A DNA stretch of 64,000 nt from Rhopalosiphum padi (Eukaryota; Arthropoda; Insecta; Hemiptera; Aphididae), in contig NC_083599.1 in the NCBI RefSeq assembly GCF_020882245.1, forward strand, positions 72,461,745 to 72,525,744, written 5' to 3'. Numbering within the stretch: the first letter of the stretch is position 1; each line of letters starts with the position of its first letter. Of this stretch, positions 38,056 through 53,370 are shown piece after piece. The position numbers and the translations under genes are program-made. Under the pieces are notes generated by a model, which made no database searches, was not told the origin of the DNA, and worked only from the letters and a program-made list of their open reading frames with translations.

Positions 38056-41000
38056 CTATAAATAGAAAAAATCGATCGTAAAATATCCACGAGAAACTAC
38101 ATATTTTGATAAATATTTGGAAGGAGACATGGAATGATATTTCACTACCATACACACAAATATAAGTATTCAAGAATTTAAACATTACGAAAACTTTTGT
38201 TTCTATTTTGCCAAAAAATGACCGAATAGTATTTATGTGTTATGATAATAAAATATAATTATGTTTATACATGCACGACATTGCATGCACTTGTAAAATT
38301 GTTTTCAATTAGTTTTAAAAGTAAATATTTTTTGTTAATATTAAATGAACATGTATATTGATAAACATTTAAACTACACCGCATGCAATTACATAGTCCG
38401 ATCAAAAGGCGTATCATATTAAACATTATTAGATATGATTTTATGCACACGAAAGTAGGTTAAAGCTTTTTTTTTAAATTTTTTTTTTCCGATAAGTGAT
38501 TTGTGAATACAATGCATTTCAATTACCTACAAATGTATTCATCATACCTACTATAATTACTAATTAAACGTAATATGAAATTATACTTCTACAATAAATC
38601 AATTTAAATATTTTTTCAATAAAATAATAGGTATAGGACCTATCCAGTATATTTTTCATATTTTTAGTGTGTTAAGACAATACAATTCATTTATGATTTG
38701 TACCTTTTTTGTAATGATAATTATTTCAGAGCACAATTATGTATTTTAATTTTTTACCTTTATTGTATGAAACAAATATATGTAATACAGAATAAAAAGT
38801 TATAAATAGTAATTATTTTTCCCGGCCCCAAGACGCGTGACGTGTTATCGTTGTATAAAGTTCTAGTGTGCTTACATATTATTATTATTTTATACATTAA
38901 ATCAAACAAACTATAACTAAACGAGAGATGGAATTCAATTACCTTCAACCGTTCGTACGGCCATGGTTTGTACCGGACGATTACGGTTACCGATTCCGAG
39001 TCTTCGGAAACGGAATACTTGTCGGTCTGCCATTCGTATGACGTGTCTGACGGATTCCATCGAGTGCCGTTCGCCGCCCATAGACTGGTGTTCGGGTCCG
39101 ACGGACAAGTCATCGACACTGACATGCTTGTCAGATAATCGTTCAAGCTGCCTTTGCTTATGCTGTAACGTGTAGAGCACAGACTGTGTAATTACTAATT
39201 TCTTATTACTTATTTGTATACGATACAAGTTAAGTATAAAATTCATATACGTGCGTCAGTGACTTCGATAATAATATGTAAACGTACTGCTTTGGGGGTG
39301 AGTGGGGGTGTTAGCTGTTAAGTTGGTTATGGTTGGAACTTTAATAGATTTAATATTATAGTATACATTTAAATATATAATAAAATATGCTTAGTAATTT
39401 AGACCATCTCATCGAATCTTTGTTCTTGTACAATGATTCATCATATTGAATTCAAATTTAACACATTACAGTGACCTGCACAAAGACGAGATAAACTTGA
39501 TAAATTTTATAATAGAGCGATTAGATACCTAATTGCTCACTTTGTTTTCCTCGAATAATATTAAATAATTACAATTTGTATACCATTTGAAGGAGTGTCT
39601 TATGGCGATACAAACTTTGTCAATTTAATGACATTTAATGTAAACTTGAAGATAGTAATTAGGAGTGTATATGAGACGCACCTTATTAGCGTAACGGAAT
39701 TTTTTATTAAAATCAGTATTGTTTTTGGAACGGCAAATAATTGTATAACCTTTATAATAATAAATATACATAAAGAAGAAAAGCGGTGTTTTCCGTTTTC
39801 CCATAATGCCGACACAAAAAAACGGATATATCCTACGGTAGAGGTACGTACGCAATGATGTATAAAACAAGTATAAACGTGTAATATTATTTATATTTAT
39901 TGGACTTGCCGATAAGACACGCTGATAAAATAGTCAGTACGTTGTTTGGTGACCGGAAGTTGGAACCCGTACACGAACAGCGACTTGTCGCTACATTGTT
40001 GGAGCAGTTCCGACCTACTGCATTCGTCCGTCACGTTGGTTTCTGCCGTGAAGTTGCTGTAACTCCCATACACGCCGATCGTAACGTCCTTGTACACGAT
40101 GTCTAAACAAAAAGTATTTTTCGATTGATTAAAAGCTGAAACAGTCCGGTCCGGAAAACGACTGTGTGGCGGTATTTTCCTCATCTCTCTCCTCCATTCA
40201 ACATATGATGACTTTTTTGAAAATTCAATTAACAAGGGAAATATTGACTCATGTAAATAACCATATTCAAACCAACATAAATATTATATTTCAATCTCTA
40301 ATTGCAGCAATGTATTTTTTGCGCTGTAACTCTATTACTTTAATGATATTTAATAATCGTATCGAACAAAAATAGCTTTAGCTACAAAGGCGGGGGCGGG
40401 GATGGTCCTAAAAATTTGCTTAACAATTTTTAAACGATTTAGCCGACTTATTTCTTATGACTTAATATAAGATTTATATTCATATTACAAAAGAGTTGGG
40501 AACAATAATTTAATTTATTCAGTAAGTGCCTAGTCTGTTATCGGTATTAGGTACACTTGTGGTTGATCAAAGTTCAGTGGAACTTGTGATTTATGCAATG
40601 AATTTGTATTTTATTTACAGCTATTTTTAGCAGGTTATAATGGTTTATGGCACTGCACTGTGGATAAAAAATAATATAAAACTATTACTCATTGGTTCAA
40701 AAAAAAATTATTTTTATTTTTTGGTAATTTATTTTCCTGTCGACTGACTGACGTCATAATTGCTATTATGATAAGTATAATTCAAAACGTATAAACACTA
40801 TAATTTATGTGTATCTAAAACTTACAACTTATAAAAAATAATCAAGTTTTGACTTGGTAAGATTTTCTTTAGCTTAAATTATACTTAAATAAGTTAGTGA
40901 TTAATTTTAATAATAGGAGTTTTGGGGGGCAGAGCTCCTCATCCAAAAATTTTCTGAAAAATTACCCAAAATACACCATTGTATAAGTGTACTATAGTTA

Positions 41001-44000
41001 AACTGCCACTGCTAAAATATATAACTTATAAGTAAAGTAACCTACCGTTTTTAATTATTAATAATGACTTATTCTTAATATTGATATACTAATAATATTA
41101 TAAAATATAATTTCATTGTACATATAACAAAAAGAAACGTACCCGCTGCACGATCGATTTTGACGATAAAACTAATAAACTCGTTGATGTTTTTGCCCTC
41201 TTCCTTTTTTTTTCCGGCAATTTTATTCATTTTCATTTTGATCTTATCGTACTATAATCAATACAAAAACCACATTTTCATTATTTAGAATGTGTATTTA
41301 TAGGTAAGCGGTCACTTTGTACGGTCAGACAAAATTTTAGATCGCAGAACGCGGACACTATGTACTATTATATTATATATAAAGTACGTATTAATGTATA
41401 TAGTAATATACCTAAATGTTGTGTATATATAATGTAAATTATTAAAATGTAAAAATTAAATATAAATAAAATAAATTTATTAAAAACGTTATAAAATATA
41501 GTATATTATACTATTAGTCAAAATAATCAGTTTAAATCAATTAAAAACGTGTACAATATAAACATATGTCAAAAAAGAGAAATAATATTAAAAACAACAT
41601 ATATAGTATATGGAATTTAAAAATTCAAAATTATTTCTTTGTTTTGGTGCTGGTTATATAAAGTTAATAGCTTATTATTTTCACCAGAATTAGATTTTTG
41701 CTTCTTGTGTAGCCTATTGACACATTCGTCCAATTGTATTGCCTGCAAAATTGTTTAAAAACTCGAAGAATGTATAAGGTACTTAGATTTACATTATTTA
41801 AATTTAATAACAATTTTAATAAAATTGTGTATAATATATACATATATATATATATATATATACTTTATGTATATAATAGTACAAAGTGTCTGCGTTTCGC
41901 ACTTTTTATACTCGACCGTATAAAGTGACCTAGAACCGTATTTATATGCTCACATTCTGAACATGTCAGATAATAGGTAAAAATCGGGGAAACTCATAAA
42001 ATATACGATAATTATTTATCCATTTAACCGTGGGCAGACTGGCTTAAAATATTAATAGCATAATAAAAATTAAAAAGAATATTATTTCGGCAATGAATAG
42101 TCATTGGCGATTGGCGTGTGTATTGTGAGACTATAGGTTTGTAATATTATAGATAGGTGTATGGGGCAAAATAAATTTGGCAATTAGCTATCCTATGCCA
42201 TAGTCCCTATGTTGTTAATTTTGTATCTCTTATACAGGTATTATCATACTTCACAACTCCTGCTGTTAGTTACAAGTCGCCTGAGCCGCATACAAGTCAA
42301 ATGTTTGTCTTTGTCGAGAAACCCGTCTATTTCCAACGGTAATTGACCGGTGTCCTTTGGCTGAACACTTTCGTGTGCTTGTATTGCATTTATATTAAAC
42401 GGTTTGACGATACTATTGGGCGATAAAAAAAAAAATTAAATAATATTAATTTTTGTATTCAAATCACCTGTAGAATAATACCTGGTGAATAATAAATGTA
42501 ATTAATAACAATATATTGTATATACATATAAATATATAATGCGTGTACAATTGACAACTGGTACCTGTCGATTCGATTATTTAATGCAATTTCATTTTAT
42601 TTAATATCATGTTATCATTACTGTATAAAGTTCAAATATTTACAAACTATTATTGATACGCGTTATGTAAAAAGAGATAAATAATAAAAATGTGTAAAAA
42701 TCGAGTACTTACAGTTCATGTTCACTTGTGAATGTTATTTGATTTCTGTAGTGGTGTTCCATAAAAAATAGTCCAGTTATAAAAATTAAACTGAAAATGA
42801 AGGCATTATGATGAATTGGTATTAATTGATATTAAACCGGACGTTTGCTTACCAACTCGCGATAACAACAGTTAGAGATATAATGGAAATTTGCACAAAT
42901 TTCCCACAGTAAACGTCACTCGAATTCGTCGGTCTTAACAGTTTACGTTTTTCGACAATAGCATCGTAATCGTTGTGCTTGCTAGAGTAGGTTGTAGCTA
43001 AAATAAAAACAAATATAATAATAAGAAAATTGAACAAAAATGTCAATAAACACAGTATTACGTATGTACAACGCATTACACAAATGACCGTGTTCGTTCG
43101 TAAATGCAACTCTTTATTCAATATTTCAATCAGTGCGATGCACGCAATAGCATGTGGCATGTTTATTATATTATTTGAATAATTATAAACAATGAACATT
43201 TTCAAGATTCTTAAACTTAAACCAATATAAAAAACTAGATACAGTTGTCGTTAATAATATTGTGAACTTTATAATATTACCTTAATTCTAATTAACTTTA
43301 ATGGGAAATAAAGGATTTATGGTTTTGATTTTTAATAATTTATACTGCTTGTACCAGTTGTACAAACTTTATGTATCATATTATGACATTAAATAAAATA
43401 CAAATAAATAAATTCTCGAAGTTACGTATTATCCATAAACGTAATTCATAATATTGATATTTATACGATAAGCTGGAAATCGAGATATTATATTAAATAT
43501 CAACTCGGTTAATAATCCGTAATTTTAACTAGACAAGCTAATATTACACTGTGATTCATGTAGTTTTTTTTAGTTTTTTTTAGTACCTATTATATTGTTA
43601 TTTTATACATTTTTCCATTAGAAAAAATTTAAATATTTAAAACCTAAATTGTCTATCTGATTTTAAATCGTGATGAATTGAATCAATACTTACTGGATAA
43701 ATCCGATAGCGCTATGCCTGGATGACTATTTGCCAACAGTAAACAACGCTTATGGTCCTGTTCGAGCTCACTGATCCTAGCTTCCAAGTGGCTGGTGATC
43801 TTGCTCAGCTCTTTTACGGCTCCGACGTTTTCCATGAAAATCCGATCCTGCACGTTAAAAATGAATATGTTATATTATTTTGTATACGAGTGAATTATAT
43901 AGATCCAGTGACGTTACCATAAATCATTTAAAAGTATACTAACTCGTTGAGTCCTTGATCATAGATGTTCGATATTTTACTGATGATTATTAAGTTAGGA

Positions 44001-47000
44001 TTACGAATAAAATTCAACATAAATATTGTTCTATTAAATCTGTACGAAGCGAAATATATAAAAATGAATGGTTTAAATAAGTTGACAAAGTATATTCATC
44101 AAAATATCCACATTATAATATTTCATATTATTTTCGCTGCAGTTGCAATTTCAAAGTCAACTCACTCAGACAATATTCTAAATTAACCGTCAAATCAGTC
44201 AGAAGACCGATGGGACCAGTCTGGCACTGATTAATGATTTTTTTATTCACAAATTACTAAGTGTGTGTATTACCGACGAAAAATGTACGTGCAATTTCCG
44301 AAACTACGCGTTGTTTCCGATGATTTTTAATTTAACCTTTGATCTACCGTTAAAGAAAAAATCTTTAGTTTTAATTTTGAGACTTTACCTATCTTGTACT
44401 ATTGTTGAATCCTATTACAATTTAAGAGCGCTCAAAAATAAGTGACAAAATAAATTATAAAAAATTTGACATAATAATAGTATTTAAATGTATTATTCAT
44501 TAACGAGATACATTTTTATTCAATCGTCAGAATAAATTGTTATCAGTAAATATATGGCCAGTATTGTAACAATATGTACAATTTTCAAAATATACTGAAT
44601 AAAATTAACATAATATTATACTATTACTTATTATAAAAAAAATGTCGAATGTTAACATTTTATTTTATTTCTGTTTTTCTTTTTGACGGAAATAGTACGA
44701 CGCTGTACGCAAGAACAAAATGTCGTTTGATAAAATGTTGAGATCGCGTACCGCTCATAAGCATTACGCGGTACATATTATACGCGATGAGAACACCACT
44801 GGCATATATTATAACGATAATATTGTAATCAAATGGACGGAGCTCACTTTGTTGACGACCAAAAAGTCGTCGTACACAATTCCGTTGGGCAGCGCTATGC
44901 CGCCGGCGTTGGTGACGGCTTCTGGCAGAACGGCTTGCACCTCCTGCGCTATGATCCCGGTGTCGGCTTCCTTCAGAGACAACCCGAACAACGATGAAAA
45001 TTCCGGCTTGTAGCTAAAATGTACCACGTTTATTTTCTGCACGTTCCGCAACTGCTCGCTCGTGTCGCACTATTTTGAAAACATATAAATATGATTAAGG
45101 TTTGGATCTACAACGATTGTAATTGTTAGGCGCCAATGAGGATTTAAGTATAGGTATACCGATACACAGTATATATTTTACTGGTAGATCTACGACACGA
45201 CGTACGTTTTGATAGAACGTCTACGATACATTTTGAGTCGTGTATCGTCGCTGTATTTTACACGGACGAAACATAGGAAATCTACGCGCGTATACGTACC
45301 TACGGGATATTTACTACAGTTTATTAATATAGGTTATTTGCCTATAATTGTAGAGGAAAATATAAACTGAGCACTTCAGTTCAGTAACGGACTAACGCTT
45401 AATAATTAATCACAGTATGTCCATTGTCCATTCTTGGTCTTAAAACTATTTACCTAAAACTGTAAAATTCAATAACGGTGTAGGTGTTGCCATCTAGTTT
45501 ATATTTAGTGAAGGTGGCTTACAACGGTTATAAACTGAACAATACGATGTATAGTTTCTATAATTCCATTGACTCAAATATTTTAAATTTGTGGGTAGGT
45601 CCATTACTGCACTGAATTCAATTTCTGATTTTAATTTTAAAAAGTTACCTATATATCCTATATATATACCTAATTATGAATTATTTTAGTATTTATAACT
45701 CATTTTAAAATGAAAATATGAAAATAATACTCGCTCGATTGTGGTTTACCGATCATAAATAAATTTTATCTAATATAAACTATAAATTAACTGAAGTAAA
45801 AATCCAGTACCTATTATCCGTGTGTTAGACAGAGATAACAAATTCCGAAACGACGTTCTCTTAACTGAATACATTATTCGTTTATTAGGTAACTGTGATT
45901 AAAAATACGTTAAGTATCTATACTTTTATACTAATTATTCTTTTTACTAGATATTTTCGCATATTATTTTAACATTTTTCAATTATTGGATCCATTTTTT
46001 AATGACAATACATTTTTAGATTACATATTTTAATGTTACATAACAAATATTAAAATATATTAAAAATAATTTGATGAATTTTGCATTGATAAATACCTAT
46101 TACTTTTCTTTTATATTATAACTTGAACAGCAAAATACTCAATTTTAAATTATTCATGAAAAAATAATACTAATCATGTAAATATAGGGTATCAATAATT
46201 TTTTAAAAAAACAATTGTTCACGGGTTATTTTAAATTTTCACCAAATACCCGCTGTCTATTGATTATCTCTAGAGATATGTTTTTACATATTTTTATGTC
46301 ATATCTATTTCATGAAATTGAAATAATTTTATAATAACATTTCATAAAATACAAAATGATTATTTATTATTTACAAAAAAAAATTTTCTTTTTCATAAAA
46401 TGGTAATTAAACATAATATCAAGTATTTTTTTAGAATTGCAGTCATCTTCTATATGTAACTACAGTAAGGCCGTAACTGACAATTAATTTCGGGAGGGGT
46501 TTTAAGCTAAAAAAATTGTGTTCTAATTTTATTTTAATATTGTATAGGTTATTTTGTAACCACATAATATAACACAAAAAATGCCCCCCTGCTAGGTACG
46601 GCTTTGAACTACAGTTAATTGTTAATCCATTATATTGCTTAAATAAAAATAAAAACATAATATATATTATATATATGTTATATAATTAACTCCTTTCTCA
46701 TTTTTTTGCAAGTGTTAAAAAAAACATTTGTGTGTAAAAGTTACTTAAAATCAATGATTAAATTATTTAAAATGCAATATTAACTTAATTTTAAATAAAT
46801 ATAATTTACATTTATAAATGTAATATCGTTTGATCATATTAAATATGTCATAAATAATAATTATTAACAATAGCTGTACCTATATAGTAAATGTTTTATC
46901 GTACAGGCACACAACGTGGATGACGGCATTTTAAAAACAATCATGCGATGTCAAGTGGAGACACCATTTCATGAAATGTATTACTATTTTGCGAATATTG

Positions 47001-50000
47001 TGAAAAAGCCGTTTTCATTCCTTGAAATTAACAAATTTTTATCAAAACATCGATTTTATGAAGTAGTTACGATATATACATCATAACTTCACAAGATTTA
47101 AGACTGATACAAGTGATACAACTACCTATAGTATGAATTAAAATTATAAATATAATTCTCCCAAATTACATATTATTTTTAAAAAAAAATCTATATAAGA
47201 TATTTTCCCTTTCAAACTCCGCCTGGGCTGTCAGTATAACATATATATCTAAGGTACCCGCCCTGTCTTACCACACCTATTATACTTTATCTAACGAACA
47301 CCATCATGCAAATCTTCGCAAATGGAGTAGGTATAGGTACAAATTATAACGATGGATTAATAATGGTAATAGGATTTTAAAATTAATCAAGACTGCCGGA
47401 AATATTTACAAATATTTGACCAATGGCTGCTGTAAATAGTTGAATACATAAAGCACATTATTTATACTCATACTATTATAACAGTACCTATGGTTTATGG
47501 TTTATAATATCATAATTTACGAGTTATGTAAACTTCATTGCATAGAAATCACCTATAACCAATCGAATAACAAGATCAAACAATATGATATTATTTTTCG
47601 GTTTAATATAAACTAGCCTATGTTATTTTATTAATATTTCGAAATTTAACATTTTTCAAAAATAAAGTGATGAAGCTGTGAACTGAGCGAAGAAAAACTT
47701 AAGAAGTTTTTATTACTTCTATGATATATAAATATATAATACGTCTAAACTCTAAATGATGTGGGTTGAACAGGACTTCACCACGAGAAAAAATCGTTTA
47801 TCGTTTGAAACTCACTTTTTGTATGTGTTGTTTGATCCTGATGTCTGACGGTTGAATTATGTGTCCCGTGAGCTTGACGTTTCCGTGCACGACCAGCGCC
47901 TCGTCCGGCCGATCCGTGTTGATGCCCACCTTGCCGGTGTGCACAATCGACTCTGGTGTGGTGCCCCGTTGCCAACACAGTTCCGCGTCGCTCTCGAACT
48001 GGCCCGGATTCGAAGCCTTTGGTGATAGAAAGAAAACAAGAAAAAAAATGCCACTGGCCGCCGTACACATTTCGAAACGCCATTTCCCGTCGCGGCGGGT
48101 CGTAAGCGACATATAATATTATAATCAGTCTAGCATAATTACTTGGATTACCCTGACAATTATCCGCTCGGACGCGTACGAGACGATCGGATAGTCGTGG
48201 TCGTTGATGCAGTGCGCGTGCAGGCCCACCACCAGGTAAAAATACCTCTGGTCCGGATTCGGCTTTCCTTTTTTCCTCATGTTGTTGCACGTAGTCTCGC
48301 TGAAATGCAACCGGCCCACCGTCACCTTGGACACTTGTTCTTCGCGTAAGTCCAGCCTATCATAATAATAAGCACATAAACGTCAGTGGCACAAATAGGT
48401 TTCACAGTAATATTTTAGTCCACCAGTAATGACAGTAATGTGAACGTGCAGGGTAGAGGCTTCTACAAACATTTTAAATCTCTTATTTGGAATTATTTCA
48501 GAAATAAAAGAAAAATATTTAAAAAATAAATGTAGTCAATTGCTATTCAGTAATAGAGAAAAGCAAGTATTATATTTTAATATTGTCTATCCAACAATTT
48601 ACGTTTCCTATATGAGATTTCTGTGGTTAGAATTTAGTCGATTCGTGTCATACCTACGTGTTAACATCATTATTACTTATAAGTTGCATAGTATAAATCC
48701 TTAAATTGTTAGTACTTCTATATATAATATCAGATTAAATACATCTTATTAAAAATTTAAAATACTATTTTCAATTGAGTCTATCGACTAAATCGATATG
48801 AATTTTATAATTTTATATCGGTTATCTTTAATAATATATAGTGGTCGCTATAAGTATATCGCAAAATATACTGTAATAGTAAATTTGGTTAGCTTATCCT
48901 ATACGTATAAATATATCTAATGCGAAGATATTTTCAAATTGTTTAAACTTCATAATTTTCTCGATTTATTATCTTACATAGGTATATAAAACGACTAATG
49001 TTAGAATAATAATAGTTGTTTATACTTACAAAACTGGGTGAAATGCTTTTTTGCTTCTGTCACTTTGAGACTGTTCTACTTTAATTGTTTGACCAGGTGA
49101 TTCGACTTTAACACCGTAAAAGTGTAAATGAAAACTACCAACTTTATGGATTCCTTCCGTAGTTCTGACGAACTGTGCGTCACCTTGGAGTTGTGTATGA
49201 CATGTAATCTGAATAGTAAGTAAATTCATGGTTCAGTTTAAAATTGTTACGAAAAAATTCTTTAAAATATAATATAATTTACCTGAAAATGATTTTTCTT
49301 TTGACAAACAAATGCGTCGTCAACGTTTGAAAAATTAAAGCCTTTATCTGCATCTACTCTATAATGTGGTACTGGCCTAAAAAATATTTTTAAATAAACA
49401 TAATTATCTAGTGTAAGAATAGGGCAGTGATAAACCCTACTGATTGTATGATAAACTCTCGTGAATTTTAAGTAACTAAGAATATAAAATATAAAAGTAC
49501 TTCTGATATATTATTTTTATAATATTTACTATAATTTAAAAAATTTACTTTATATACTTAATTTATTCATATTATTATAAACAATAAATCTCTTTCTATA
49601 TAAATTAAGTTATTATAGACCTAAACGAGTTTATATATATGCCCGACGCCCGTAAGGTAGTATTAAAGTAGACCCAGGAGAATTTACCACCACAAAAGTT
49701 TATAACCGTCTTATAAGGCTACAACTAATATCTTTCTTTTATTCATTTTATTCTAATTTACATCAATCATACAGTCCCAAAAATTTGATTCTTACACAAA
49801 AGTATTTTTCATGTACAATGGTTTTAGTCACTCGATTTTCTCTATATATTTTACATGAAAAAACCACATATAACTAAAATATGTATTTGTTCTAAATACA
49901 AAATGTATATTTTATATTTTAAGTGAAGCAATATTGTATTAATTTTACAATGAAATAAGATTTTTTTCTCTATTGTTTTGATATTTAAATTTAAAAAAAA

Positions 50001-53000
50001 ATTATACTTTTTTAGGATTTTTAAAATCATTTTTTAAAGGTTTTTTTTATATTTTAAAAAAAGTTTTACGATACTGCCAGCTTTGAACTATAACCATAAT
50101 GAGACCACGGAAGATAAAAAAAATAATTATTATTATTGTAAACCATATGCTTTGAAATAAAATCGCATATAGATGTATATACGTGCAAAGTTTTTTACGG
50201 GGAATAATGTTTATCGGAGGTATAATAATATAATAATGACAATCGTACAAAATATTCGTTTAATATTAAATATACGTACAGTTCCTTTAAAGAGTGATCG
50301 CATAACGTGTTCCACGACGATTCTTGAAACGGTTGGAAACGGATACACTGAAAACTCGTGTCGTTGTACAAGCCCGACTCGCAGCTGTCCTGGTACGTGT
50401 AACTGTCTTCGCTACAAACCGATCTTCCCGACGGCGACACGTGAGTGATTGGTTTTTTACCGCAATTTTCTAAGCATAACGCAAACACAATGTGCAAACG
50501 TCGTAGTCGATCGTTTTAATTATAATAGCCTATTATATAGTTGACTGTGTGACTATGTAATTGTTTAGTTATTTACCAGTTTCTTTTTTGACGCGGACGT
50601 TGCTACCACCGGTGTTTCCTCCAACGATGTCCGCACAAAGTTTTCGCTTCTTCTCCGATACAGTTACGTTTAACAAGTCCGTGTATTCGGGCTCGGGTAT
50701 TTCTATTGCCCTCGCGTTAGGCGGCATTTGATTAAAATCTGAAAACGTCAAAGTGGACATTTTGTAACGAAAACATAAATAGGTACTAATTATTATTTGA
50801 CCGCTTTAATTTAGGCGTCAGATTGAAAACCGACTTTCAAACTATACAATTTAGTCGTACCAACCTAAATGCGTGACGTGAGACGACGATCCTGGTTGAT
50901 TTATCATTAACGGTTGAACAGACAACGGGTGTGGGATTTTAGCGGCTACGGGTTGTTTTTGGTAGAGCCCGGTGGTGCCGCCGGGGTTCATCGGCATTTG
51001 ACCCTTATTGGCCGAAATGAGACATTGCAAATTCGGCGTTCTTCGGTCTAGAAATCGAAGAAAATAAAATGCTATACAGTTTTTGGAAACAAGGGTTTGC
51101 AACGGTAAACGGAACAAATCGAATAAAATCGTATGTCTTACGCGGAGATTGGCCAACGCCGTCGGCCGGCGAATACGGTGGTTCGGAGTCCGGTGGACTT
51201 TCTGGTAAGTTGTGCCTGCGCGAAGGAATAAAAAAAAAAAAAAAAAAAATAGTATATTTTCGTGAATGCGTATAAAAACTGACCGAACCTGTTGGTGTAA
51301 TTGTGTGACTTATCCTTGATTGGCTTACTAGGCAAACCGGCGTTGGATAAAACAGTGTTAGTGTGGAACGACAAGTCGGCGATTGGCGGTATCGACGCGT
51401 TTTTCAAGAAGAGCTGAGGCTGTTCTTGTTGGTACGGTGTGTTTATTCGAACCATCACGTGATCGTTTTGGTCGACGGTTTCGTGGAAGAATCTTTGAAA
51501 ACAAAAATCAGACATAAAAGTGTAAAGAAAATAATAATTTAAACACGATTGCTCATTATTTACGCCGGGGGATGATAATATTATACTCCGTATAACTATA
51601 TAGCCTGCAATTGATTTTTTTAGGTTTTTTAAATATATATAACATACTAGGTAAGCAATTATTTATATTGGTCATAATGAATTCATACTCTTTTTCTAAC
51701 ACTACATATCTAATGTATAATCATAGTAGTTAGGGTTAGAGCCGGGGATAAAATTCTAACTAATTATTAATCAAAACACGTTAGTCGTGTATCAACTTGC
51801 TAATATTGAACTGATATAAGTTGAATACCACGATGACGCTAAATTATTATTTAATGTATTTTGATAATATAAATTATTATTATTTTTAATCATTCGTTCA
51901 CAGGGTAGGCTTATAAATAATATAATATTAACGATAATTTATTATGTTAATTATTTACTCAATCGATATTTTATTAGAATTACCTATTTGTTTTAATTTA
52001 AAAGTATTGCCTGCTGTCATCACCTTATTGTAACGTAAGATAATTTGTATTTAAATATTATTAATTCATCGTATCGACATAATGGCACACTACTCATATT
52101 AAGCATGCATAGAATTATAAAACGTTATATAATCAATATAATATATACTATTTACTGTATATATATATAAAATATGTATTATATATACTTACTGATTAGC
52201 TTCTGTATTGTTATTTTGAATGAATTCGTCAGTCAAATGACTGAAATCCAATGCTTCGTTATCAATACCACCTACAAAATCACTCCTATCTGTAAAAAAA
52301 AAAAATATACATAAAATATAAAGAGTGAACAAATAGCTACTGCTGTGCTGGGTTGTTATAGGTGTCGATTGCACCTCGGTATTGAATAATTCACTGACTG
52401 ATTAAATTCAGATTTATTTTTATATAATCACACACCAAAAAATTTAAAAATATTATGTAAGTATAACTTTTTTTCTGAACATTAGTAATGACAAGTAAAG
52501 TTGGTAATTATATTTTAAAGGATTATAAAATGATAATTTCATTGAAACTTTAAATTTAAATTAATAAAACTTAAAATTGATTATATTATAGTAAGTAATA
52601 ACTAATAAGTAGTAAATATGTAAATATTTGTTAATATTCGATGTTCATTCACTGAAGTTATTTATAAAATTAAAATCGGATTCTATACATATACGAAAAT
52701 ATCTCTGATGATTATTAAATGATTATAATTAAAGTCAATATTCATTGAAAATAAATTCGTGAATCATAAATTGTTTTAATAATTTAGTCAATAAGTAATA
52801 TTGCGATAATAAAATAAAATTAACTGTTCAATATTGTAAACAATTAAGTCATAATAATCATAAAAATGTTAGATGTATAGACAAATATAATAAATTATAT
52901 TAATATTATACTTATGAGTGAAATTAAGAATTCAAAAATGTATACATATTTAATATTTATGAAGTAATTAAAATTATACGGTTTAAATTTAATACGCGTT

Positions 53001-53339
53001 TTAAAAATGTAATATTCAAAATTTCTAACTATAAAACAAGTTATTGTCAAAAGTTGTATAATCCTAATACTTATATATTTTTATATTATTTTATATTTTG
53101 TGTATAGTAATCGTATATACTTACCAATTAAGAACTATTTATTTATTTATTTTATTTTATTTTAATTTCATATAATGAAATACTGGGCCCCACTGAGAAT
53201 ACTCAGAATACTTCTATAGAATAATATGAATGATACTTATAATTAGTAATTTTAGGTAGGTTTAAAAATTAATTATCGTTATTCAATGATTAACCATTGA
53301 CCATTGTGGTATGTTTACAAATTATATGATATAAATATA

Positions 53340-53370
<31 letters not shown>

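Noticed and set aside
38963..39175. Plus-strand open frame of 70 codons
   Set aside because: Antisense shadow of MYRF exon 19.
47778..48290. 170-codon open frame on the minus strand
   Set aside because: It runs through MYRF exons 10 and 11 and the intron between them in the wrong frame.
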